A stretch of 64,000 bases of DNA from Alphaproteobacteria bacterium (lineage in GTDB: Bacteria > Pseudomonadota > Alphaproteobacteria > Caulobacterales > Aquidulcibacteraceae), in the NCBI GenBank assembly GCA_027485915.1, contig JAIXQA010000080.1:1-64000 (forward strand), read 5' to 3'. Below are positions 1 through 8,643 of the stretch, one piece after another (position 1 is the first letter of the stretch; every line of letters begins with the position of its first letter). Below the pieces are notes generated by a model, which ran no database searches, was not told the DNA's origin, and saw nothing but the letters and a program-made list of their open reading frames with translations. The position numbers and the translations under genes are program-made.

Positions 1-253
1 GTCATGAACCACCTCGGGCACACAGACTTATCAAGCCGGGGCGCACGGTTTGCGTCCTATTCCGGGCCAGTCCGTTAATCTGGCCCACCTCTTCTGGCGT
101 GTACCACGCGCCCCGGCCCCTCTTTGTGGTGCACCCTCGCAAGGTTTTTCCTCGCGGGGATATGGGTGTGTGTGTACGCAAACTGGTACCCAAGTTCGAC
201 AAAAGCTCTTGCTAAGGCTATGACAGCGTCAACCATTCCACTGGAAATCAAAC
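1..253. other. Upstream flank, no gene seen
   Basis: I see no convincing gene here. Short open frames exist on the minus strand, but they have no recognisable domain, one of them runs into the DAHP synthase gene, and none has a good ribosome binding site. A 7-bp stem (GGGCCAG / CTGGCCC, 64-70 with 80-86) lies in the left part and has no T-run. The right part presumably holds the promoter of the DAHP synthase gene, but no clear -35/-10 pair stands out. Confidence 0.4.
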
Positions 254-1639
254 ATGACTTGGACGCCCTCCTCTTGGCGCGCATTGCCCGCCCGCCACAT
301 CCCAAATGATTACCCCGATCCAGCTGCCGTGCTGGCGGTGGAACAGCGCTTGGCAAAAAAGCCGCCTTTGGTTGTGGCATCCGAGATTGAAAAGCTGAAG
401 GCAGAGTTGGCACGCGTCTCCAAAGGAGAAGCGTTTTTGCTGCAAGGTGGTGATTGTGCGGAGAGCTTTGCGGAGTTTGAAGCTGACCGCATCACGCGTT
501 ATTTCCGCGTGTTCTTGCAAATGGCGGTGGCTTTGACCTTTGCCGGGGGGAAGCATGTGGTGAAGGTTGGCCGTGTTGCGGGCCAGTTTGCCAAACCGCG
601 TTCAGAGCCGACGGAAGTCATTGATGGAGTCAGCCTGCCGTCCTATCGCGGTGACAATATCAATGGTGCAGCCTTTACCCCAGAAAGCCGGATCCCCGAT
701 CCAGAACGCTTGGTTGAAGCCTATAATCAGAGCACAGCGAGCTTGAACCTTTTGCGCGCCCTGGCGACCGGTGGCTATGCCGACCTTGAAAACGTCAACC
801 GCTGGAACCTGAAATTTGCCAAAAAGCAGGGCAAAGCTTCGGCTGAATATGTGAAATTGTGCCACCGGATTGAGGAAAGCCTAGAGTTTATGGACGGTTT
901 AGGCCTCAGCGGTCCTGCCGGCATCGCAACCGATACAGTCGATTTCTTCACCAGCCATGAGGCCTTGTTGCTGGGTTACGAAGAGGCCATGACCCGACAA
1001 GACCAATTGTTTGGTTCGGGAGCCTATTATGACACCTCTGCCCACATGGTGTGGATTGGCGATCGGACTCGCCAGCTTGATCATGCGCATGTGGAATTCT
1101 GTCGCGGCATTGCCAATCCAATTGGTGTGAAGTGTGGTCCGAGTTTGGAAGCCGATGAGTTGTTGGCGCTGCTCGATAAGCTGAACCCCAAGAATGAAGC
1201 GGGGCGCATTGTGCTGATCGCCCGCTTTGGCTCTGACAAGATTGGGGCGGGCCTGCCAAAACTGGTTCGAAAAGTCACCGATGCTGGCCGTAGCGTGGTT
1301 TGGTCGTCCGACCCCATGCATGGCAACACGTTGAAGACGGCTTCTGGCTATAAGACTAGGCCGTTTGAGCGCGTGGCAAGTGAAGTCAATGACTTTATGG
1401 ACATTGTCCGGGCTGAAGGGGCCTATCCCGGTGGCGTTCATCTCGAGATGACGGGCGATGATGTGACCGAATGCACGGGTGGAGCGACGCCTGTGACCGA
1501 GGAATCGCTATCGAGCCGCTATCGCACCCATTGCGACCCGCGTTTGAATGCTGACCAAGCCATTGAACTGGCCTTCACCATCGCCAATGGCTTGCGCGAA
1601 GGCCGGCAACAACGACGCTTGGCAGCAGCAGGGCTCTAA
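254..1639 (+). CDS. Class II 3-deoxy-7-phosphoheptulonate synthase (DAHP synthase)
   Basis: Condenses phosphoenolpyruvate with erythrose 4-phosphate, the first step of the shikimate pathway, in the cytosol. The 461-residue length is normal for the plant/mycobacterial (class II) type. The start gives the family-typical N-terminus MTWTPSSWR. Metal ligands appear as C68 (QGGDC), H355 (DPMHG), E397 (HLEMTG) and D427 (CDPRL). The last three are spaced exactly as I recall for the Mycobacterium enzyme (42 and 30 residues apart). The substrate motif VGRVAGQ..KPR is at 105-116. It stands alone and converges with the PCuA(C) gene 26 bases downstream. I saw no extra N-terminal regulatory segment, so allosteric control is unclear. 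Confidence 0.96.
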   Translation: MTWTPSSWRALPARHIPNDYPDPAAVLAVEQRLAKKPPLVVASEIEKLKAELARVSKGEAFLLQGGDCAESFAEFEADRITRYFRVFLQMAVALTFAGGKHVVKVGRVAGQFAKPRSEPTEVIDGVSLPSYRGDNINGAAFTPESRIPDPERLVEAYNQSTASLNLLRALATGGYADLENVNRWNLKFAKKQGKASAEYVKLCHRIEESLEFMDGLGLSGPAGIATDTVDFFTSHEALLLGYEEAMTRQDQLFGSGAYYDTSAHMVWIGDRTRQLDHAHVEFCRGIANPIGVKCGPSLEADELLALLDKLNPKNEAGRIVLIARFGSDKIGAGLPKLVRKVTDAGRSVVWSSDPMHGNTLKTASGYKTRPFERVASEVNDFMDIVRAEGAYPGGVHLEMTGDDVTECTGGATPVTEESLSSRYRTHCDPRLNADQAIELAFTIANGLREGRQQRRLAAAGL

Positions 1640-1665
1640 GACGTCACCCTGCTGCCGCCGGGCGC

Positions 1666-2190
1666 TTAGTGCTGGTGGCTGCCATGGCCTTTGTCACCCT
1701 CGGTCTTTTGGGTCGGATTTTCGACGACAGGCAGGCTAAAGCCGACCTTTCGATTGCCTTCAAAAGTCAATTCGACCGGGAAGCTGTCGCCGGGTTTCAT
1801 GGCGTCTTTGATCCCAAAGACCATCAGATGTAGGCCGCCCGGTGCCAAGACGGCCGTGCCCTTGGCGGGGATTTCGACTTGGTCCACTTGGCGCATTTGC
1901 GCCATGCCATCGGCCCCTTTGAGATGGGCATGTAGCTCAATCCGATCTGCTTTCGGGCTATTGGCCCCGACCAATTTCTGCGGCTTGTCACTGCTATTGG
2001 TCATGGTCAGATAAGCGGCGGTAACGTCGCGTCCATTCGGGGGCAGGCGCATGCGCGGCTCACTAATCTCCACCCCGTCAATCTGGGCAACTACCAGCAT
2101 GGGGGCAGGCGGTGTCTTGGCGGGCTCACAGGCCGATAATCCTGCAATGGCGATGAGGATTAGCGGCAAAGCTCGAACATATGAGGTCAT
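1666..2190 (-). CDS. PCuA(C)-type copper chaperone lipoprotein
   Basis: Periplasmic Cu(I)-binding protein of the PCuA(C) (DUF461) family. Known members deliver copper to cytochrome oxidase or take part in copper uptake. It has a lipoprotein signal with lipobox LSAC (C21), then a small beta-barrel domain carrying M99-X21-H121-X-M123 with upstream H87/H89, the family's copper site. The His-rich tail (GHGSHQH) adds possible ligands. It is the last gene of a four-gene minus-strand operon, 9 bases after the PepSY gene. The lipoprotein anchor and copper role are inferred from motif and context. Confidence 0.9.
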   Translation of the reverse strand: MTSYVRALPLILIAIAGLSACEPAKTPPAPMLVVAQIDGVEISEPRMRLPPNGRDVTAAYLTMTNSSDKPQKLVGANSPKADRIELHAHLKGADGMAQMRQVDQVEIPAKGTAVLAPGGLHLMVFGIKDAMKPGDSFPVELTFEGNRKVGFSLPVVENPTQKTEGDKGHGSHQH

Positions 2191-2199
2191 GAGTTACTC

Positions 2200-3567
2200 C
2201 TAAAGTGGGGCAGGCTGGGCAAGGCCTAGAAAGCGACGGGTTATGGGGATGCGGCTTAAGATGAACCGCTCTAACAGGGCAATTAGGATGAGGCAGGCAC
2301 CCAAAACCGGAAGGAACAGCGCGAAGGCAAAGATGAGTAAGCCAATGCCGGTGCCAATCCTCTGGTCTGGAATGGGCGGCGGTGCACCAAGGACACCTTC
2401 TGGCGCGCGCTTGCGCCACATCACAAAAGCGGAAACCGCTAAAGTCACGAGGCCCATAGCCGTGAGTACGCCTAAGGCTTGGTTGAGTGGGCCAAACAAT
2501 TGGCCTTCATGGGCGGCAATCCCAATGCCAACAGCCTGATCAATCACATGCTTGTCGCCAAAGGCTTCGCGGCGGACTTCGCTGCCATCGTGAGCACTAT
2601 AGGCGATTTCAACCCGGCTGATGCGGTCACCGGCCAAGGATCGGGCCATCCAAGTGGGATTCTTGGCATTGGGCGGGGTAATGGTCACAGGTGGAGCAAG
2701 CCGGGCTGCCCGTGCACTGGCGGCAATATCATCCACATTGGCGATATAATAAGGCGCGTCATGACCTCGGTGCGAGAAGGCTTGGTTTGTGGCTTCGCGC
2801 TCTGCCGTTCGGCTTTGAGTCCAGTCCTTAGAGACGGCAGCCGTTCCTGTGAGGTCGCGCACCATGTCAAAGCCCTTGCCCCAAACATTGGTCCATGGCA
2901 GGCCGGTCAGCAGAAGAAACAACGCGAAGAAGGAAACCCACATGCCGGTGACGGCATGGATATCGCGCCAGAAGACTTTCGACCCAGCGTTGAGACGCGG
3001 AAACAAGACCCCTTGCAAGCCTTGGGATGTGCGGGGCCACCACAGATAAAGCCCTGTCACCACCATTACAATTGCCCACGAAGCCGCCAGCTCAACAATC
3101 AGCGAGCCATTATCCCCCATCAGCAATTCTCCGTGTATGGTACGGACGACGGCCATTAGGCGATCTTCGCGGGGAATGACTTTGAGGACTTCCAAACTGG
3201 TTGGGTGGACATAGACGATCGTATCCCTGCCGCCCTTGGTGACGAGAACTTGGGCAGCATCGGTGGGACCATCGGGTAAGCGATAGGATTTAAAACTCGC
3301 GCCGTCGACCTGTTTCAGGGCCATTTGCACCTGCTGGCTAACCGGCGCACTGGGCCCGGTTACCGTGAGATGGGTATAAGGCCGATCAAGGGCTGCCTCA
3401 ATCTGGGGTTTGAACAGATAGAGGCTGCCGGTGATCGACAAGAGGATGATGAAGGGAATGCAGAAGAGACCCGCGTAAAAATGCCACCGCCACAACATGC
3501 GATAGAGGCGGGCCCGTTTCTCTGGCCCGGATTGAGCAGATTGAAGAGGGGATGCAATGTCTGTCAT
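2200..3567 (-). CDS. PepSY-associated transmembrane protein
   Basis: A 455-residue inner-membrane protein of the PepSY_TM family, often encoded beside TonB receptors for siderophores or metals. Several members are thought to act as ferric or cupric reductases or accessory uptake factors. A first membrane helix at about 28-52 follows the family pattern RMLWRWHFYAGLFCIPF. Further helices lie at about 160-180, 210-232, 365-385 and 405-435, with two periplasmic segments between. The start lies 9 bases after the TonB receptor stop and the gene runs nearly into the PCuA(C) gene, so all three are probably co-transcribed. The substrate cannot be read from sequence. Confidence 0.85.
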   Translation of the reverse strand: MTDIASPLQSAQSGPEKRARLYRMLWRWHFYAGLFCIPFIILLSITGSLYLFKPQIEAALDRPYTHLTVTGPSAPVSQQVQMALKQVDGASFKSYRLPDGPTDAAQVLVTKGGRDTIVYVHPTSLEVLKVIPREDRLMAVVRTIHGELLMGDNGSLIVELAASWAIVMVVTGLYLWWPRTSQGLQGVLFPRLNAGSKVFWRDIHAVTGMWVSFFALFLLLTGLPWTNVWGKGFDMVRDLTGTAAVSKDWTQSRTAEREATNQAFSHRGHDAPYYIANVDDIAASARAARLAPPVTITPPNAKNPTWMARSLAGDRISRVEIAYSAHDGSEVRREAFGDKHVIDQAVGIGIAAHEGQLFGPLNQALGVLTAMGLVTLAVSAFVMWRKRAPEGVLGAPPPIPDQRIGTGIGLLIFAFALFLPVLGACLILIALLERFILSRIPITRRFLGLAQPAPL

Positions 3568-3576
3568 CTGGGTCTC

Positions 3577-5883
3577 CTATCGTTTCAGCTTCACGTCGAA
3601 TACAAAGGTCCGCTGGGGCAGCGGGTGCGAGACATAGGCTTGGTCATTATTGAGATTGTCGATCCCGAAATTGAGCTGGACTTTGTCGGTCACGTCATAG
3701 GTCAGGCGGGTATCGACAAAGAAATATTCGGTTTGAAAGCCATAGACACTGCCTTCTCTGCCGAACAGATCGGAGGTTGGAGTTGTCGCTTGACGCCAGC
3801 CGAGCGAGGCACGCCATTTCGGGCTGATTTTGTAGCGGAAGTTCCCACTCGACCGCCATTCTGGAATGCGGGGGAAACGATTGCCAACCGTCTCTGGATT
3901 GGCACGATTACGCACCGTGGTTGCGTCCATCTTGCTGAGGCTGACATTCAGGTCGAGGTTATCCACCCACAGGTCCTTTGCTTCGAAAATCAGCTCCACA
4001 CCTGATTGGGTTACCAGGTCGACGTTCTTAAAGCTCGAGATGACCGTGCCAAATTGATTGAGGCCGCTAAAGGAGAAGATCGCATCCTCAATATCCTGAT
4101 AAAAGGCACTGGCCGTGATTTGGATCGGGCCCAGCTGGCCCCGACTCATAAGGGTAATGTCTGTCGAGCGCTCGGGCCGTAGATTGGGGTCAAAGCTTTG
4201 CGGGTCGATTTCGCGCGTGATGTCATCGATCCGGCCTTGGAACAATTCACCCACGGTGGGGAAGCGGGTTGCGCTGCCCAGCGAGAGTTGCACCACCATG
4301 CCTTCGACAATTTCGGCTTGGATCGAAGCTTTTGGGCTGAAGGCGCTATCGGTGCGATTGGGGTAGGTGTCTGCCAGCCGCATCGTACCCGATTGACGCG
4401 CAATGGAGCCATCAAAGGCCCGCCAGCGGTCATAACGACCACCCAGGGTCAGGGTAATTGTGTCGGTCAGGTCGATGGCGTCCTCAATCCAAAGCCCCAA
4501 GGATTCGGTCTTGCCCGCCGTGGCGGAGGCAAAGGTTTGGCCACTGGCCGCACGCCAATTGGTGGTGTTGAAAGTGTTTTGAGCGGTCTCGTACCGATTG
4601 GCATTCAGGCCAAAACCAAGGTTATGCCGACCAAAGCTTTGGTCAAAAGTGACATCGGCGGCATACCAGCCTGGATTGTCTTGAACCTGATAGGTGCCCG
4701 CCCCATTGGATTGGCCCGTCAGATAATCGCGCGAGGTTTTGGTGTTCCAAATCGGCATCCAATAGCGGGATAGATTGGTGCGCATATCCCACCCCGCCCA
4801 ATTGCCCGTAAGCTTGAGGCCCGCCAGATATTCTGTGCGCTCAAACAGAGACGAGGTCAGGCCCGTGGCATTCCAGATTTGGTTGTTAAATCGTACCCGG
4901 CCTTGGCCTATCAGGGCCCCGTTGGCATCTTTCAAGAAGGTACGTGTGTCGGCCAAGGTCTGGTCTGTCGTCCACCCAAATAGCATGGCATCGGCCGTCC
5001 AACCTGGAGCAAAGTCATAAGCTACCCGCACGCGCACTTGGTTTTGCACCACATCCACGGGCGAAGCCGCACCAAAAACTGGGGTTGCCAGCTCAGGATC
5101 GACAAAGGCACCGGTGACGCTCGTCGCAGCAGCGGTTCCTGTTGCCGGCGTCAACAGATTATAGGTCATGGACTGGCCGACATTGTCGAACCGGCGGAAG
5201 CCCGCGCGCAGGCGCAGCTTGCCATCGCGTGCCACATAGGTGCCGCCACCTTCAAGGCTATAGCCCGTGAAGATTTCATCAAAGCCATATTCTTTGAACG
5301 GCATCACCATGGTTTGAGCGTTCAGATAGGCCCCGGTCACTTTGGGTTCTTCGGTGGTGACAGAGACAACCCCACCCATAGAATTGCCGCCATAGCGGGC
5401 AGAGTAGGGGCCATAGACAATGTCGAACTGGCGTACATCGGCCGGGCCAACCACATTCCATTTGGGTGAAAAAGAGAAGGAGTTACCGAGGAAGTTGGAG
5501 ACCAAAAAGCCATCCACCATCACGATGGTTCGCGCACTTTGAACCGTATTGGCCCCGCGCAAGGCTACCACCGCATTATCATCGCCGGCGAAACGTTTGC
5601 GGACAAAGAAGTTTGGCGCATATTTCATCAAGTCTTCGACATTGATGGCGTTGATGGCTTCAAAATCAGCCTTGCCAAGCGAGACGGACAAGCCTCTCGG
5701 CACCACCGTAATCGGGGTATCGCGCTGACCAACCACAATGATGGTTTCGGTTGGCTTTTCAGATTCTGTGGTCGCTGTGTTCTGCGCCCACAGAGCACTG
5801 GGGGGCGACAGACAGGTTGCGGCCAGGAGGGCCTGACTCATGAACAGATTGCGCCCACGCGGCGCTTTAAGCAGGGAGATCAT
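3577..5883 (-). CDS. TonB-dependent outer-membrane receptor
   Basis: A 768-residue outer-membrane beta-barrel with plug, powered by TonB/ExbBD. The signal peptide ends near the ALWAQ segment (about residue 34) and a TonB-box-like ETIIVVGQ follows. The plug domain is at about 55-175 (DLMKYAPNFFVRKR, then VYGPYSARYGGNSMGG), followed by the barrel, which ends in the aromatic-rich C-terminal strand TFVFDVKLKR. The neighbouring PCuA(C) and DUF2946 genes suggest copper as substrate. A Fur-like core just upstream would instead suggest iron control. The substrate therefore stays open. It resembles OprC/NosA-type receptors in context, not demonstrably in sequence. Confidence 0.93.
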   Translation of the reverse strand: MISLLKAPRGRNLFMSQALLAATCLSPPSALWAQNTATTESEKPTETIIVVGQRDTPITVVPRGLSVSLGKADFEAINAINVEDLMKYAPNFFVRKRFAGDDNAVVALRGANTVQSARTIVMVDGFLVSNFLGNSFSFSPKWNVVGPADVRQFDIVYGPYSARYGGNSMGGVVSVTTEEPKVTGAYLNAQTMVMPFKEYGFDEIFTGYSLEGGGTYVARDGKLRLRAGFRRFDNVGQSMTYNLLTPATGTAAATSVTGAFVDPELATPVFGAASPVDVVQNQVRVRVAYDFAPGWTADAMLFGWTTDQTLADTRTFLKDANGALIGQGRVRFNNQIWNATGLTSSLFERTEYLAGLKLTGNWAGWDMRTNLSRYWMPIWNTKTSRDYLTGQSNGAGTYQVQDNPGWYAADVTFDQSFGRHNLGFGLNANRYETAQNTFNTTNWRAASGQTFASATAGKTESLGLWIEDAIDLTDTITLTLGGRYDRWRAFDGSIARQSGTMRLADTYPNRTDSAFSPKASIQAEIVEGMVVQLSLGSATRFPTVGELFQGRIDDITREIDPQSFDPNLRPERSTDITLMSRGQLGPIQITASAFYQDIEDAIFSFSGLNQFGTVISSFKNVDLVTQSGVELIFEAKDLWVDNLDLNVSLSKMDATTVRNRANPETVGNRFPRIPEWRSSGNFRYKISPKWRASLGWRQATTPTSDLFGREGSVYGFQTEYFFVDTRLTYDVTDKVQLNFGIDNLNNDQAYVSHPLPQRTFVFDVKLKR

Positions 5884-5897
5884 TTATTCGTTCCAAG

Positions 5898-5908
5898 ATG
5901 AGAATCAT
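5898..5908. promoter_or_regulatory. Fur-box-like core before the TonB receptor
   Basis: The 11-mer ATGAGAATCAT differs at one position from the centre of the classical Fur consensus (ATGATAATCAT, recalled). It sits 15-25 bases ahead of the receptor start codon, where a bound repressor could block initiation. Only the central part is well matched; the outer hexamers are weak. Confidence 0.35.
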
Positions 5909-5914
5909 AGGCAT

Positions 5915-5934
5915 GCCGATGGCAAGCCATCGGC
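5915..5934. repeat. Perfect 9-bp hairpin between DUF2946 and TonB receptor genes
   Basis: GCCGATGGC, two bases, GCCATCGGC. The stem fills the 64-base gap inside the operon. No T-run follows on either strand, so a simple intrinsic terminator is unlikely. It may protect or uncouple the receptor message, or be an operator. Confidence 0.6.
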
Positions 5935-5947
5935 GCGGAGAGAAATC

Positions 5948-6385
5948 TCAGGCTTGGAGGGGTGGGCCGGTCTTGGGTGGTGGTGGGGCAGCAAGCCCTA
6001 GGCCCGGGGCAACGATAAGGTCGAGATCGGAAGTGACTTTCCTAGTTACCACGAACGTGACAGCAACACTGGCTGCCGAGGGGGCAGTCAGCGCTGTGCC
6101 TTGACCGGCGAAAGTACAGGGGTGGCCGTCATGGCCGCCTGGAAGGTCTTGACCGTCACCTGCGTGACCTTGCTCGCCATGGGCCACGATTTGCCCATCG
6201 CCATTCATAAAGGCGGTGACATCCCCTTGCGCGGTACAGAGCACAATGGGGGTTAGGCCGGCCGCCAAAGCTTGGGGGGCAACCATAAAGCCAGCCGGTA
6301 TGGCAACCTTGATCGCAATCGCCAGCATCCCCACCAGAAGATGGAGTTTCTTTAGCCACGATAGAGAGGCAGAGGTGGGACGCAT
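5948..6385 (-). CDS. DUF2946-type small exported protein
   Basis: A 145-residue protein with an N-terminal hydrophobic segment (about 10-32), a PIVLCTAQG segment typical of DUF2946, a His/Gly-rich stretch (HGEQGHAGDGQ..GGHDGHPC) and a C-terminal hydrophobic part. DUF2946 proteins are of unknown function and are commonly encoded beside copper-related TonB receptors and PCuA(C) proteins, as here. The histidines and the two cysteines (LC and HPC) make metal binding plausible. It is the first gene of the operon that continues into the receptor. Membrane versus periplasmic location is uncertain. Confidence 0.75.
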   Translation of the reverse strand: MRPTSASLSWLKKLHLLVGMLAIAIKVAIPAGFMVAPQALAAGLTPIVLCTAQGDVTAFMNGDGQIVAHGEQGHAGDGQDLPGGHDGHPCTFAGQGTALTAPSAASVAVTFVVTRKVTSDLDLIVAPGLGLAAPPPPKTGPPLQA

Positions 6386-6461
6386 GGGCTCTGGCTAGGC
6401 AGGCTTAAAGAAAATGTCCAGTCTAATTGGCACTCACGCTTGCGTCAGTCAGTCCTGTGGA

Positions 6462-7415
6462 TCAGGCCGATTGGACGCGCAAGCTGGGGTCTAAATTGCG
6501 GCCACGCCACCGCATTCTCCAGCATAAATGTGGCCCGGTCGCGCGACCCTTCGAGCCGACATAGCCGATCAAAGTGCCCGGTGTGACACGTTGTCCCACC
6601 TCAACCGCTAAAGCGCTTTGGTGCAGATAGGTGGTGATCAGGCCTTGGCCATGATCAATCGCCACCATGCCGCCTTCAAAATGCATGTCGGGCTCTGCCA
6701 GCACCACAAAGCCACTGGCAGGGGCATAGATGGGCGTGCCTCGGGGGGCACCCAGATCAATGCCGAAATGGGGGCGTTGGCTTCGACCATTCAGCATTCG
6801 GGTTGCGCCCCATGGGCTCGTAATGCGCACCTCATCCAAGGGCCAGCGGAAGGGCTCTTCAAAGCCCCGCGCGATGGGATTGTTGCTGTCAAAGGCCTGC
6901 CGCTTCAGGGCTGCATCGGCTTCAATCCGGGCTAAAGCCTCAGCCGGGGGATCAATTGTAGCCGAGGGCAGGCCGCTGACACTGGTGACAGGATAGGCGC
7001 GCGGGGCAACTTCAAGGCCAAAGCGGGCAATTGTCTCGCCTAGCGAAATTGCAATCAAGGCTTGTGAGGGGGCATCGCGGTCAAAGCCCATAACAAAGCG
7101 GCCATCGCTATCGGCTTGCGTAGCAATGCCACTGGCGTCGATCTTGGCCCCCGGCACCGTTTTACCAATCACAACACCGGATTGCTGCGGGGTGCCAGAA
7201 AAGCTGAACGGCAAGGGGGAATGAAAGGATTCAGGGGATTGGGCCAAAGCACGGTCGCAACCGCTTGCAAGGCCGGTCAAGCCAAATAGGCCGCCAAAGA
7301 CAAGGGTTCGTCTTGCAAGGTTGGTGTTGAGATTTAGGTGCGTGCGTTCACTTGCTTCCAGCGCATCGTCGCTGCTGCCGCATCCACATAGGCTTCCTGC
7401 AGTTCGACCGACCAA
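6462..7415 (-). CDS. M23 (LytM-fold) peptidase, start uncertain
   Basis: Peptidoglycan endopeptidase family. From the ATG at 7415 the protein has 317 residues: an export signal with a twin Arg and lipobox-like LASGC (C53), a beta-rich N-domain, then the M23 domain at about 187-312. Motif HxxxD is H216/D220, YLH gives H265, and the usual terminal H-x-H reads H296-L-C298. The last zinc-ligand His is therefore a Cys. The gene overlaps the DUF2093 gene by 82 bases if it starts at 7415. The only later candidate ahead of the signal peptide is a CTG at 7361, so the true start is unclear. Activity is uncertain because of the changed ligand. Confidence 0.85.
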   Translation of the reverse strand: MVGRTAGSLCGCGSSDDALEASERTHLNLNTNLARRTLVFGGLFGLTGLASGCDRALAQSPESFHSPLPFSFSGTPQQSGVVIGKTVPGAKIDASGIATQADSDGRFVMGFDRDAPSQALIAISLGETIARFGLEVAPRAYPVTSVSGLPSATIDPPAEALARIEADAALKRQAFDSNNPIARGFEEPFRWPLDEVRITSPWGATRMLNGRSQRPHFGIDLGAPRGTPIYAPASGFVVLAEPDMHFEGGMVAIDHGQGLITTYLHQSALAVEVGQRVTPGTLIGYVGSKGRATGPHLCWRMRWRGRNLDPSLRVQSA

Positions 7416-7564
7416 TAGCGTAAATCCTCAAGCGGGATGGGCTTGCCCGTTACCGCACAGCGCACAAACTTCCCCGGCCGCACAATGCTAATTTCGGGCG
7501 TCCCATAATGGACTTGGGCGGCACCATCGCCAAAAGATTTCAGATGATCAAGCATGTGTGTCAC
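7334..7564 (-). CDS. DUF2093 family protein
   Basis: A 76-residue soluble protein matching the alphaproteobacterial DUF2093 family: an N-terminal Y-G-TPEISIVRPG region, a central CAVTGKPIPLEDLRYWSVE and a C-terminal AAxAxxRW helix. Its function is unknown. It sits directly upstream of, and overlaps, the M23 peptidase gene, a pairing I recall from related genomes but cannot check here. Confidence 0.85.
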   Translation of the reverse strand: MTHMLDHLKSFGDGAAQVHYGTPEISIVRPGKFVRCAVTGKPIPLEDLRYWSVELQEAYVDAAAATMRWKQVNART

Positions 7565-7646
7565 TTTAGGCGAACTTTGCCGCTGGTGCTAGTGTTTGAA
7601 GCAACCCGAGGGCTTGGATTGATTAGAACGCACGTAAATCTAGGAA

Positions 7647-8579
7647 TTAGGGCTTTACTGGAGCGGCGGCTTTGCTGGCCGACCCTGCCTTCGACGATGT
7701 GGGGCGAGGTTCCGGACTGGGCCTTTTGTTGATCTTGCCTGAAATCAACCCTTTAGCCATTGCATCAACCTGCATGTTCATAGCTTTTTCTTTGGCGGCC
7801 AGGGCACTAGCTGTGATGCTTGGCGTCTTGCCGAGCATGACATCCAAAGCAGCTTGGGACGTTTCTGTCTCATAAACATTCCAATAGCCATTGGTTACAA
7901 GGAGCGGCTTCGTGCGCGTCTTGCGTCCTGGAAGGTCTGCGAAACAGGTCATTTTAAGGTCATAAGCGCAGAAGACAGGATAACCGCCGGCACGAACGGC
8001 CTCGTAAAGTTCACGTTCCATCCCATCTTCCCATTCCACGCCTAAGGGCAAATTGGGTATCACTTTTCCGGCTTCCCAAGCAGGCAGTTTGGATGCTGGG
8101 AATGGGGCGAGCTGATCGCGCTGGAACTTGGCCTGAAATGCCATGATCTCATCGGATTGAAAGCCCGTCGAGCCAGCCTTTTGCGGGGCGCTTCGGTGAT
8201 GGCTGTGGATGGTCCATAGATTCTCAATTTGCCAAAGGGTGGGGGCCACTTGTTTGTGCAGCGTGATGACGACCCCCCCGCCGCCAGACTGGCAATCGCC
8301 TTCATAGGCCGTCGTCAATATTTGGGCTTCGCCACCTGCTACTGCGGCAGACACAGGCTGGATGGCATAAGCTGCACAGCGGCCTTGTTGGATCAGGTCG
8401 CGATTGATTTCAGCCGCATCTGTAAAGCTTGGGCCTCCAATCGAAACCGCCGAGGCGATGTTTCGCTCCAACTGGGTCATCTGCGCTGGCTGACTTTGGG
8501 CCATCAAGAGATTTGGGATCAAGCTTGTAAAGACAAGCGCACACGCGAATTTCAATGGGTTTCTCAAGATCAACTCCAT
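7647..8579 (-). CDS. Exported protein of unknown function
   Basis: I do not recognise this family. From the ATG at 8579 (a GTG two codons earlier is possible) the 310-residue product starts with a signal peptide ending near the LLMAQ segment (about residue 28). The mature part has four cysteines in two pairs (GRC..GDC and FCAYDLKMTC) that could form disulfides, a Gly-rich GGGGVV strand, and a low-complexity Ala/Lys/Pro/Ser tail (about 270-310). It is monocistronic, between DUF2093 and the citrate synthase terminator. No catalytic motif was seen. Confidence 0.7.
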   Translation of the reverse strand: MELILRNPLKFACALVFTSLIPNLLMAQSQPAQMTQLERNIASAVSIGGPSFTDAAEINRDLIQQGRCAAYAIQPVSAAVAGGEAQILTTAYEGDCQSGGGGVVITLHKQVAPTLWQIENLWTIHSHHRSAPQKAGSTGFQSDEIMAFQAKFQRDQLAPFPASKLPAWEAGKVIPNLPLGVEWEDGMERELYEAVRAGGYPVFCAYDLKMTCFADLPGRKTRTKPLLVTNGYWNVYETETSQAALDVMLGKTPSITASALAAKEKAMNMQVDAMAKGLISGKINKRPSPEPRPTSSKAGSASKAAAPVKP

Positions 8580-8643
8580 TAACACAAAAATCTATCCGAC
8601 TATCTTAGGAAGCACCTAAAGTTTGTCAATCAGAGGCTTTGTG

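Noticed and set aside
64..86. GGGCCAG / CTGGCCC stem near the left edge as a terminator
   Set aside because: No T-run and no gene end visible beside it.
75..413. Minus-strand frame of 112 codons
   Set aside because: Overlaps the 5' part of the clear DAHP synthase gene, has no domain and no ribosome binding site.
2479..3159. Plus-strand frame of 226 codons opposite the PepSY gene
   Set aside because: Composition and lack of any motif show an antisense shadow of the real minus-strand gene.
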